NCBI GenBank assembly: GCA_902494595.1
Contig: CABUTY010000066.1
Span: 1-6,991, forward strand
From: an uncultured Porphyromonadaceae bacterium
GTDB lineage: Bacteria; Bacteroidota; Bacteroidia; Bacteroidales; Muribaculaceae
Length of the DNA: 6,991 bases
Direction: 5' to 3'
Within the stretch, counting starts at the first letter, position 1; every line of letters starts with the position of its first letter. This document shows positions 1 to 5,434 of this stretch, one piece after another. Below the pieces are notes generated by a model. That model searched no databases and was not told where the DNA came from. It saw only the letters and a program-made list of their open reading frames with translations. The position numbers and the translations under genes are program-made.

Positions 1-2
1 AC

Positions 3-173
3 GCCCTTGCCACGTCTCTCATGTCGATGCAAAGCGCCGAAGGCCGCTCGCTGGCATCGAAGCTCAACCTTCCCGTGATGCTTATCCTCTCCGATTCCAC
101 CGTCTGGATGTCCGACAAATTCCGCCAGCTAATCCTTACCGCCGACAACCCCAACGCGGCTGTCGGCCTTTGA
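3..173 (+). CDS. C-terminal end of an unrecognised protein (5' end outside the window)
   Basis: An open frame runs in from the left edge and stops at TGA (171-173), leaving 56 visible residues that end in NPNAAVGL. Codon third positions are strongly G/C (as in the confident genes nearby), which supports real coding sequence. The visible part has a basic, polar stretch (QSAEGRSLASKLN), a hydrophobic run (LPVMLILS) and then a mixed segment with TVWMSDKFRQLIL. I do not recognise a family from this fragment and assign no function. The gene converges on the RNase E/G gene across about 350 bp. Confidence 0.6.
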   Translation, partial: ALATSLMSMQSAEGRSLASKLNLPVMLILSDSTVWMSDKFRQLILTADNPNAAVGL

Positions 174-257
174 ACGCGTTTAGGGAATCACAGAACTGAA
201 CCTGAACTTCACTGATGTTTTATAGAACTTGGGCCATAGTAATTTTCAGACTGGCCG

Positions 258-313
258 CAGAAGCGGCAGGCAAACTATGCAGGGACTCACAGAAGCGGCA
301 GGCATACCTATGC
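258..313. repeat. Two-copy direct repeat, 15 bp exact, 32-bp period
   Basis: CAGAAGCGGCAGGCA occurs exactly at 258-272 and 290-304. Each copy is followed after a few bases by CTATGC, so the similarity extends over about 23 bases. The second copy runs into the hairpin that starts at 313. There are only two units, too few and too short for a CRISPR array. It may be a local duplication or the remnant of an intergenic repeat element. Confidence 0.6.
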
Positions 314-336
314 CGATAACACTGACCGGTTATCGG
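313..336. other. Stem-loop, 8-bp perfect stem, possible 3' end structure of the + strand gene
   Basis: CCGATAAC (313-320) and GTTATCGG (329-336) are perfect inverted copies around an 8-base loop. No T-run follows on either strand. It lies 140 bases after the stop of the left-edge gene, so it could stabilise that mRNA's 3' end, but this is inference. Confidence 0.35.
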
Positions 337-421
337 TTAAAATGAAAATCAAGCACTGATTTAGATGCAAAAACACCCAGCTTTTTACGTGTGCGGCGGT
401 TTGCGGCGGCGCATTTTATAG

Positions 422-457
422 ACGGCGAGAGGACTGCCGGAGCAATCCTCTCGCTGT
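422..457 (-). terminator. Strong hairpin downstream of the RNase E/G gene, candidate terminator
   Basis: GCGAGAGGA (425-433) pairs perfectly with TCCTCTCGC (446-454). Adding bases 422-424 and 455-457 gives a 12-bp stem with one G-U pair and a 12-base loop. It lies about 65 bases beyond the RNase stop codon, where a terminator is expected. The minus strand after the stem reads CTATAAAAT with no clean U-run, so intrinsic termination is plausible but not certain. It could also act for the converging gene, because the hairpin forms on both strands. Confidence 0.45.
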
Positions 458-520
458 AAAAGACATATAAGAGAGTCATGTCATTATTAATAGTGACTTC
501 GGTTCTTATATGGTCGGATA

Positions 521-2623
521 TTAATCTTCATTATCATTATGGTCTGTCTGGGCATTTTTGTCGGCCGCGCCATCGGGCTTCGTTACTGAATCCTTTTCGG
601 CGGAGACACTTTGGCCGACGGTTGTGTCCTGGTCGGTTTTCGGTTTCCTCTTCTGCGGACGCCGCTGGCGTCTGGGAGCAGCCGACTGCCGGCGAGTGTC
701 ATCGGTCGGTGCATCCTGCTTGTCGGCAGCGTCGGTGGAAGCCGAAGTGCCGGCCAAATCCACTATGTCTATCACAGCTGGAAGGTTAGTGCCCTTTCTT
801 TTTTCAACAGCGCTTTTTCCTGCTTTGGGTGAGGATTCAGGTCTGCTTTCCTGTTTGGCCTTAGGCTTGGGAGTTGTGTCGGCTTTCTGCTTGTCATCGG
901 CTTTCTGCTTCTCTTTTCCCTTCTCGTTGCCCTTATCCTTTACCTTCTCTTTTGCTTTCTTCTTTTTGGGAGAAGGGGTGTCGGAAGTAGAGTCATCGTC
1001 GGATTCCTCGTTGCGGGTGTTGACCTTCTGGCTGTTCTTGGTCTGGCTTGAATTGATGTCGCTTTCTTCCTTGAGGTCTATTTCGGTTTTGTCGGCGTCG
1101 AATACGCGGTACTGGAGATAAGCGAGGCTTTCATCGGCCACAATCTTCACGCCGCGGCCATATCTGCGCCGCCATTTGCCATAGAGGGTAATCAGTCCCT
1201 TCTTGATATATGCCTCTACGAAAGGATGCACGTACATCGTGAATTTCTTGACCTGCAGATGATTTACGAGGTAGTCGATTTTCTCTTCGAGCTTGTCGGT
1301 GAATAGCAAAGAGCTTTGCACCTGTCCTTTGCCGAAACAAGAGGGACATGTTTCCTCGGTGGTGATATCCAGGGCGGGACGCACACGCTGACGGGTGATC
1401 TGCATGAGGCCGAATTTCGACAAGGGGAGGATGTTGTGGCGGGCTCGGTCGTTGGCCATAATCTCCTTCATATGGTCGAAGAGTTCCTGGCGATGTTCCT
1501 GCTTGGCCATGTCGATGAAGTCGACGACAATGATACCGCCCATGTCGCGCAGCCGGAGCTGGCGGGCAATCTCGTCGGCAGCCTTGAGGTTGACGTCCAG
1601 AGCGTTTGACTCCTGGTCGGGGCTGGCCTTGCTGCGGTTGCCGGAGTTGACATCAATCACGTGAAGGGCTTCTGTGCTCTCGATAATCAGATAGGCGCCG
1701 CTGCGGAAAGATACGGTCTTGCCGAAGCTGCTCTTGATCTGACGCGTGATGTTGAAATGGTCGAAAATCGGAGCGTCCTTCGTGTAAAGCTTCACGATGT
1801 CATCCTTCTCGGGAGCAATGAGCGCCACATACTTGTGGATTTGCTCATACGATTCCTTGTCGTTGACATGGATGTTCTCGAAGCTTGGGGCGAAGAGGTC
1901 GCGGATCATGGAGAGGGTTCTCGAATCTTCCTGATAAACAAGAGCGGGCGATTTCTTGGCCTTCTGCATCTTTGCCAGCGATTCTTCCCAGCTTTTCACC
2001 AGCGTTCGCATCTCGTTGTTGAGTTCGGCCACACGTTTATTTTCAGCCGAAGTGCGCACAATGACGCTGAATCCTTTGGGCTTGATGCTGCCGATAAGCT
2101 GACGAAGCCTGATTTTCTCTTCCGTGCTCTTGATTTTCTGGGATATCGATATTTTGTTGCCGAAGGGCATCAATACCATGAATCTGCCGGTAAGAGATAT
2201 TTCAGTGGTAAGTCTGGGACCTTTGGAGGAGATGGGTTCCTTGGCAATCTGCACGAGGAGCTGGTCGCCGGGTTTGACCACATCCTGGATAGTGCCCTGT
2301 TTGGGAATGTCGGGGTCGAATTTCATTTTAGACACCGACGGCACCTTGCGCTTGTCGTCGAGGGCACTTTTGATAAGCTTGGAATAGGAGCTGTACTGGG
2401 GTCCCAGGTCGAGATAATGAAGAAAAGCATCCTTTTCGTAACCGACATCCACAAATGCGGCGTTGAGTCCCGGCATAATCTTCTTGACCTTGGCCAGATA
2501 GAGGTCGCCTACGGCATATGCGATGTTGCGGCTCTCTTTCTGGAGGGAGACAAGACGGGAGTCCTCGAGGAGTGCTATCGACACTTCCTCGCGATTAACG
2601 TCTACTACTAATTCGCTTTTCAT
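521..2623 (-). CDS. rng: Ribonuclease E/G family endoribonuclease with long disordered C-terminal tail
   Basis: This is a single-strand-specific endoribonuclease of the RNase E/G family, acting in rRNA processing and mRNA decay in the cytoplasm. An S1 RNA-binding domain occupies about residues 36-130 (VGDLYLAKVKKIMPGLNAAF) and is split by a loop of roughly 45 residues. The catalytic core carries the metal-binding aspartates D324 in VIDVNSGN and D368 in VVDFIDM, and the zinc-link motif CPSC (C426, C429). The recognisable enzyme ends near residue 515. Family members without extensions are about 500-525 aa, so about 180 residues here are extra. The tail is Lys/Glu/Asp-rich (553-612), contains a short hydrophobic patch NLPAVIDIVDLAG (613-625), then an Arg-rich stretch (645-662) and an acidic end. 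The ATG at 2623 starts the conserved N-terminus. GGGAGGA lies about 14 bases upstream, too far for an ideal Shine-Dalgarno site. It follows HU and the 29-aa gene. The catalytic assignment is firm; the tail's role is unknown. Confidence 0.96.
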   Translation of the reverse strand: MKSELVVDVNREEVSIALLEDSRLVSLQKESRNIAYAVGDLYLAKVKKIMPGLNAAFVDVGYEKDAFLHYLDLGPQYSSYSKLIKSALDDKRKVPSVSKMKFDPDIPKQGTIQDVVKPGDQLLVQIAKEPISSKGPRLTTEISLTGRFMVLMPFGNKISISQKIKSTEEKIRLRQLIGSIKPKGFSVIVRTSAENKRVAELNNEMRTLVKSWEESLAKMQKAKKSPALVYQEDSRTLSMIRDLFAPSFENIHVNDKESYEQIHKYVALIAPEKDDIVKLYTKDAPIFDHFNITRQIKSSFGKTVSFRSGAYLIIESTEALHVIDVNSGNRSKASPDQESNALDVNLKAADEIARQLRLRDMGGIIVVDFIDMAKQEHRQELFDHMKEIMANDRARHNILPLSKFGLMQITRQRVRPALDITTEETCPSCFGKGQVQSSLLFTDKLEEKIDYLVNHLQVKKFTMYVHPFVEAYIKKGLITLYGKWRRRYGRGVKIVADESLAYLQYRVFDADKTEIDLKEESDINSSQTKNSQKVNTRNEESDDDSTSDTPSPKKKKAKEKVKDKGNEKGKEKQKADDKQKADTTPKPKAKQESRPESSPKAGKSAVEKRKGTNLPAVIDIVDLAGTSASTDAADKQDAPTDDTRRQSAAPRRQRRPQKRKPKTDQDTTVGQSVSAEKDSVTKPDGAADKNAQTDHNDNED

Positions 2624-2759
2624 TTTTTATAGATTAGTCCTCCCGGTAATAATAAAGAACAAACAGACTATCCTCCGGAGAGGGGAAGTCCCGTTCGTTC
2701 TCTATTACGCAGAGAGAGACTCTTAGCGTAGTCGGAGAGCCAATGAAACTGGCCTCTTC

Positions 2760-2849
2760 TTACTTCTTCTTGTGACGATTCTTTCTCAGTCTCTTTTTGC
2801 GCTTGTGAGTGGCCATCTTATGGCCTTTTCTCTTTTTTCCGCTTGGCAT
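2760..2849 (-). CDS. 29-aa Lys/Arg-rich small protein, probable ribosome- or RNA-associated
   Basis: An ATG (2847-2849) opens a 29-codon frame ending at TAA (2760-2762). The protein starts MPSGKKRKGHKMATHKRKKR and ends RKNRHKKK. About two thirds of its residues are Lys, Arg or His, with no acidic residue. I recognise this MPSGKKRK...HKMATHKRKKR type from Bacteroidetes genomes as a very short conserved protein between HU and RNase E/G genes, usually left as hypothetical or not annotated. The composition resembles tiny ribosomal proteins that thread through rRNA. A new Bacteroidetes ribosomal protein, bL38, was reported from Flavobacterium johnsoniae ribosomes; I cannot tell whether this is its counterpart. 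It sits 105 bp after HU and 136 bp before the RNase gene, reading the same way. The sequence before the start is AT-rich with no Shine-Dalgarno motif. Confidence 0.85.
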   Translation of the reverse strand: MPSGKKRKGHKMATHKRKKRLRKNRHKKK

Positions 2850-2954
2850 GGTTCTTAATTTTTGGTTTTGTATTCTGTTTAATAAGTTTCTTATATCGGG
2901 CTTGCTGCCTGAAGATAAACACTACGGCGAGCCGAGCCCGACGAAGAGTGTATT

Positions 2955-3242
2955 CTACTGTTTGAAGGCATCTCGGATTTCGTCCATAAACGCCTGTGCG
3001 GCTTTGAAGGAAGGAGCCTTGTGTTCCTCAAGCATTATCGCTGTATTTTTGCTTATATTCCGTGCAATCTTTGCTTTGCGAGTCTTCAATATAAAACTTC
3101 CGAATCCGCGGAGATAAACATTATTGCCTTCTGCGAGCGAGTCCTTCACTGTCTGCATAAATTCTTCTATTACAGTGCTGACCGCGGCCTTTTCCAATCC
3201 CGTTTTCCTCGAGATTTCCGTAACTAATTCAGCTTTTGTCAT
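2955..3242 (-). CDS. hup: HU-family nucleoid DNA-binding protein
   Basis: This is a 95-residue HU/IHF-type protein, the usual length for HU. It should dimerise, bind DNA with little sequence preference and compact the nucleoid. The N-terminal helices (MTKAELVTEISRKTGLEKAA) precede the signature GFGSF at residues 46-50, then the DNA-gripping beta-arm (51-76) and the C-terminal helix from about P77. At the arm tip, where classical HU has Arg-Asn-Pro with a DNA-intercalating proline, this protein has R61-N62-I63-S64. The RNIS arm is a form I associate with Bacteroidetes HU paralogues. It begins at ATG 3242, preceded by an AT-rich palindrome (3252-3267). A 207-bp gap separates it from yigZ, so it probably has its own promoter and leads the cluster with the 29-aa protein and RNase E/G. 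Confidence 0.95.
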   Translation of the reverse strand: MTKAELVTEISRKTGLEKAAVSTVIEEFMQTVKDSLAEGNNVYLRGFGSFILKTRKAKIARNISKNTAIMLEEHKAPSFKAAQAFMDEIRDAFKQ

Positions 3243-3438
3243 AATTATTCAATAAATTTTAATTTATCAACACCTCCGGCGGCATAAAGGGCAAAATAAT
3301 AATTGCCGCCTGTATAAGAGGCTGATTATCAGCAAAATAAATGCCAATAAGCGGCTCAGCGACGTTGCTGTGCTGCTTTGGCAGTGCAAATATCGTAAAA
3401 AATTTTCAATTATAATCAATCATCGGCCTATTTTCGTT
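3243..3438 (-). promoter_or_regulatory. HU upstream region: candidate promoter and structured leader
   Basis: Read on the minus strand, GATATTTG (3394-3387) matches the Bacteroides -7 consensus TAnnTTTG except for its first base. TTG within GATTG (near 3418-3420) lies about 22 bases upstream, where a -33 TTTG-like box could sit. If this is the promoter, the HU leader would be about 140 nt. That leader holds GCTGATTATCAGC (3321-3333, perfect palindrome with one central base), an inverted pair GGCGGCA (3278-3284) and TGCCGCC (3304-3310), and ATAAATT/AATTTAT (3252-3258 and 3261-3267) ten bases before the start codon. Two TTATTTTG motifs also resemble -7 boxes, so the true start of transcription is undecided. 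Operator or autoregulatory roles are inference only. Confidence 0.35.
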
Positions 3439-3459
3439 AAAAAAAGTGGTCAGCAAACC
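3439..3459 (-). terminator. Weak terminator-like hairpin plus T7 at the yigZ stop
   Basis: On the minus strand GGTTTGCTGACC (3459-3448) can form a short stem and is followed after two bases by seven T residues (3445-3439). The stem is only three to four pairs and includes the yigZ stop codon. It is the only U-run near the end of yigZ, so it may contribute to termination, but the stem is weak. Confidence 0.25.
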
Positions 3460-4046
3460 TCTGTGACGCATTCATCAGCATTGCCGAGCCGTCCTATGAG
3501 TTCCTCATGCATATCAAGTGGATATTCTATACAAAGATGGCAAAGGGTGTCGAATGTCTGGGTTATTATTCGGATATCGTCATTCTTTACGATACGCATC
3601 ACGGAATTCAGTTTTTCATAAGGAACCGATACATTCAATCGTCTGAGCTGTCGGAGAGTGATTTTGCCGGCGTCGTCGAGGGCGAGCCTGGCAGCCTCGC
3701 GATATGCCGCGATAAGGCCGGAAGTTCCCAGCTTGATACCTCCGAAATAGCGTACCACTATCACCAGGACGTCCGTGAGTTCAAGGCTGTTGATCTGTCC
3801 TAAGATAGGTTTGCCGGCGGTTCCCGACGGCTCTCCATTATCGTTGAGCTGCCACTCCTTACGGTCGGGTCCGAGCATGTAGGCCCAGCATACGTGGCGC
3901 GCGTCGTGGTATCTGTTCTGGTATTCCTTGATGATTTCCCTGCATTGGCCGGCATCGGATACGGGAACGGCAAACGACAGGAACCGGCTCATCTTCTCCT
4001 TATACTGAGATGAGCCGGATCCTTTTACTGAATAATACTGATCCAT
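3450..4046 (-). CDS. yigZ: YigZ/IMPACT family protein (UPF0029 plus DUF1949-type domains)
   Basis: This is a 198-residue protein of the YigZ/IMPACT family, whose members are cytoplasmic and linked to translation control or RNA/nucleotide binding. The exact bacterial role is unsettled. The N-terminal IMPACT domain (about 1-125) carries the hallmark motifs DARHVCWAY (48-56), DNGEPSGTAGKPIL (69-82) and VVRYFGGIKLG (97-107). In the last motif the usual GTGGL ending reads GTSGL. The C-terminal part (about 135-198) fits the ferredoxin-like DUF1949 domain. I chose ATG 4044-4046, giving MDQYYSVKGS, because the longer frame adds 58 Arg-rich residues lying inside the DJ-1 gene in another frame, with no family resemblance. 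It starts 11 bp after the DJ-1 stop, so the two are very likely one transcript. Confidence 0.93.
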   Translation of the reverse strand: MDQYYSVKGSGSSQYKEKMSRFLSFAVPVSDAGQCREIIKEYQNRYHDARHVCWAYMLGPDRKEWQLNDNGEPSGTAGKPILGQINSLELTDVLVIVVRYFGGIKLGTSGLIAAYREAARLALDDAGKITLRQLRRLNVSVPYEKLNSVMRIVKNDDIRIITQTFDTLCHLCIEYPLDMHEELIGRLGNADECVTEVC

Positions 4047-4057
4047 TAAGCAGAATC

Positions 4058-4648
4058 TTATCCGAAGAAATTGTCGATGCTGTCTTCGCCCATGGGATAT
4101 AGGAGCATGGCGTTGGCAATAGCCAGCATTTTTTCTTCGCCGGCGGATTGAGCCAGAATTCTCAACGCCCATTTCAGGGCGCTCGAGGGACCATTTCCGA
4201 GCACGAATTTGTCGTCCCATACCACACGGCGGTCAACATATTCGGCGCCTTTCAGCATTTTTTCGAAACCGGGATAGCAGGTGGCTTTTCTTCCTTTGAG
4301 CAGGCCGAGTTGTCCCAGCACCACAGCCGGCGATGCGCATATGGCGGCGATGCGGCCATCTTTGGAGGCAAGCTGGTTTTTCAGCAGTCCCTGCAGCGGC
4401 GCGAACTCATAGAGATTCGATGCCCCGGGCATCCCTCCGGGAAGTATGAGCCATGCCGGATCCTTGAACATCGTATTGTCGTACAACACATCTGCCGTGA
4501 CCACTACGCCATGAGCGCTCTTTACCTGGAGCGATGATGTGATGGAGACTGTCTTGACCGGCATCCCGGCTCTGCGCAACACGTCCACCGGTGTCAGCGC
4601 CTCCACATCCTCAAACCCCTCCGCCAGAAATACATAACTCTCTTTCAT
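4058..4648 (-). CDS. DJ-1/PfpI family protein (ThiJ/YajL-like)
   Basis: This is a 196-residue member of the DJ-1/PfpI superfamily, close to the usual 185-200 aa. The N-terminal AEGFEDVEALTPVDVLRRAG contains E16, matching Glu18 of human DJ-1. C104 in AAICASPAVVL is the reactive nucleophile-elbow cysteine (Cys106 in DJ-1). LILPGG at 67-72 is the typical strand-turn. At the position of DJ-1 His126 this protein has Y125 in ATCYPGF, a variant common in bacterial ThiJ-type relatives. Proposed roles of the family include oxidative-stress protection, chaperone activity and glyoxalase or deglycase activity; the substrate cannot be told from sequence. The start at ATG 4648 gives the conserved KESYVFLAEG opening. 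It is the first gene of a pair with yigZ, and an inverted-repeat element ends about 60 bp upstream. Confidence 0.93.
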   Translation of the reverse strand: MKESYVFLAEGFEDVEALTPVDVLRRAGMPVKTVSITSSLQVKSAHGVVVTADVLYDNTMFKDPAWLILPGGMPGASNLYEFAPLQGLLKNQLASKDGRIAAICASPAVVLGQLGLLKGRKATCYPGFEKMLKGAEYVDRRVVWDDKFVLGNGPSSALKWALRILAQSAGEEKMLAIANAMLLYPMGEDSIDNFFG

Positions 4649-4710
4649 AGCATTAATGTTTACTGTGTGTATTATTTGTAGTTTTAATCACTTTATTTCA
4701 ATCTTATTGG

Positions 4711-4728
4711 AGTTGTCTAAACAAATTT
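4711..4728 (+). repeat. Left terminal inverted repeat, 18 bp
   Basis: AGTTGTCTAAACAAATTT is the exact reverse complement of 4946-4963. With one mismatch the similarity extends three bases further outward (4708-4710 against 4964-4966). On the minus strand it supplies AAATTTG, part of a possible promoter facing the DJ-1 gene. Confidence 0.85.
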
Positions 4729-4945
4729 TTATGGCAAGATTTATTAAGATTGGCTCCCGTTCGGTCGCCGAGCTGAAGGTTTTGGGATGGATTTCTTCTG
4801 TCGAACCCCTCAGGGCTCGGGGAGCGAAGGCGACCCAACAGGCAGCGACCTCTCGGTCGGTGTCGATGAGAGAGGAGAAATACGCCCAAAAGATTGATAA
4901 AGGTTGCCATAAAGTCAACAACTTTTTATATTGTTTATGTTACGT

Positions 4946-4963
4946 AAATTTGTTTAGACAACT
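4946..4963 (-). repeat. Right terminal inverted repeat, 18 bp
   Basis: This is an exact inverted copy of 4711-4728. On the plus strand its inner edge reads TAAATTTG (4945-4952), a full match to the Bacteroides -7 consensus TAnnTTTG, pointing to the right. No clear TTTG lies 19-21 bases upstream and the next gene to the right reads the opposite way. Confidence 0.85.
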
Positions 4964-5010
4964 TCATTGTAAAGAATGTTCAAATTTAGTAAATATTTTG
5001 AGATATAACA

Positions 5011-5038
5011 AACATTCCCGAAAAAATCCGGGAATGTT
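5011..5038 (-). terminator. Hairpin with perfect 10-bp stem, candidate terminator of the small secreted protein gene
   Basis: AACATTCCCG (5011-5020) and CGGGAATGTT (5029-5038) form a perfect 10-bp stem with an 8-base loop, U-rich on the minus strand. It lies about 80 bases after the stop of the gene at 5117-5434, the expected place for its terminator. Sequence beyond the stem (TGTTATATCTC on the minus strand) is only moderately U-rich. No other gene ends nearby. Confidence 0.55.
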
Positions 5039-5116
5039 GTGCAATATTATTTTAAGGATTGCGCTCTTAAGGAATGCTTTTTAAGAATGCGCTCTATGGG
5101 ATACATTCAGCAGAGG

Positions 5117-5434
5117 TCAATCGTCATCCCGGTCGTCCCAGTCGTAATGACGGTAACGGTGCTTGTAATACTCCTTCTGGGCCTTGTAGTATTCCTTACG
5201 GGCCTTGCGGTACTTCTTGTATCTCTTTTTGGCGTGTTTGCGGTATTTCTTGCCATGATGGCCATACCCGTCGATGATGTAAGTGCGCGGATAATAGTAC
5301 TGCGGTCTGGAGCCGCCGTTGACAACAATTCCGGCACCGTCGGTGGTAATCCATGCGTTATATCCGGTCTGTGCCACTCCGGTAAGCGTGCCCAGCATGA
5401 AAATCCCCATTATCCACATAGCGATCCTTTTCAT
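5117..5434 (-). CDS. Small exported Tyr/Lys/Arg-rich protein with acidic tail, function unknown
   Basis: This is a 105-residue protein. Residues 1-22 look like a Sec signal peptide: MKRIAMWIMG, then a hydrophobic core (IFMLGTLTGVA) and a likely cut near VAQ-T. Residues 25-45 contain Gly-rich, polar sequence (TTDGAGIVVNGGSRP), followed by a YYYP patch at 46-49. Residues 59-97 are dominated by Lys, Arg, His and Tyr, with tyrosines at intervals suggesting a degenerate repeat (YKKYRKARKEYYKAQKEYYK). The final residues (98-105) are WD then mostly Asp. I recognise no enzyme domain. Such a highly basic, Tyr-rich secreted peptide might bind polyanions, metals or the cell envelope, but that is inference. 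It reads the same way as folC, 144 bp downstream of it, and is probably a separate unit. The clear signal peptide, start and stop support a real gene. Confidence 0.75.
   Translation of the reverse strand: MKRIAMWIMGIFMLGTLTGVAQTGYNAWITTDGAGIVVNGGSRPQYYYPRTYIIDGYGHHGKKYRKHAKKRYKKYRKARKEYYKAQKEYYKHRYRHYDWDDRDDD

Larger units (their letters stand above)
174..520. other. Convergent intergenic region with hairpins and short repeats, no gene seen
   Basis: This gap lies between two converging genes, so 3' ends and terminators for both are expected here. I find no convincing coding frame. It contains a 15-bp direct repeat (258-272 and 290-304), an 8-bp stem-loop (313-336), two copies of TGCGGCGG ten bases apart (392-399 and 402-409), a strong hairpin (422-457), and an 18-base near-perfect palindrome GTCATTATTAATAGTGAC at 480-497 with one T/G mismatch pair. 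The short frames crossing it lack coding character. Confidence 0.6.
4710..4965. mobile_element. MITE-like palindromic element bounded by perfect 18-bp inverted repeats
   Basis: AGTTGTCTAAACAAATTT (4711-4728) recurs as its exact reverse complement at 4946-4963, enclosing 217 bp. The interior also carries inverted pairs in the same order: TTATGGCAA (4729-4737) with TTGCCATAA (4904-4912), and TTTTGGG (4780-4786) with CCCAAAA (4885-4891), each followed inward by ATTTCT-type sequence. The whole is therefore a degenerate palindrome, with a roughly 33-bp insertion in the right arm and about 27 bp extra in the left arm. ATTG flanks both sides (4706-4709 and 4966-4969), a possible 4-bp target duplication. 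No transposase is present. The centre is GC-richer than the flanks and forms small hairpins, such as CGACC/GGTCG at 4846-4859. A non-autonomous transposon relic is my first choice; an invertible segment is the alternative. Confidence 0.5.
4649..5116. other. 468-bp non-coding stretch holding an inverted-repeat element and a hairpin
   Basis: This stretch lies between the DJ-1 gene start and the 3' end of the small secreted protein gene. It holds the inverted-repeat element at 4710-4965 and the hairpin at 5011-5038. Bases 4649-4707 must contain the DJ-1/yigZ promoter or its leader: on the minus strand TAAGATTG (near 4710-4703) matches the Bacteroides -7 consensus at all but one fixed base, with TTTG of the repeat about 15 bases upstream, a short spacing. 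Frames across the stretch have poor coding character. Confidence 0.5.

Noticed and set aside
258..304. Possible CRISPR-like spacing of the 15-bp repeat
   Set aside because: There are only two copies, the repeat is shorter than known CRISPR repeats and no cas gene is in view.
558..1121. A 187-codon + strand frame rich in Ser, Phe and Leu that looks like a membrane protein
   Set aside because: It is the complement of the Lys/Glu-rich RNase tail: AAG/AAA and GAA codons read in reverse give Phe, Leu and Ser, so the hydrophobicity is an artefact.
1661..2611. A 316-codon open frame on the + strand opposite the RNase E/G gene
   Set aside because: It lies wholly antisense to conserved catalytic and S1 sequence and its translation matches no family I know; GC-rich third positions on the minus strand commonly leave such mirror frames open.
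4047..4220. A 58-residue N-terminal extension of YigZ starting at 4220
   Set aside because: It overlaps the end of the DJ-1 gene in another frame, is Arg-rich and unlike the family, while ATG 4046 gives a normal YigZ N-terminus.
4688..4921. Minus-strand frames of 68-77 codons inside the inverted-repeat element
   Set aside because: They begin within the element and read through its terminal repeat, have no domain or membrane pattern, and are better explained as non-coding element sequence left open by chance.
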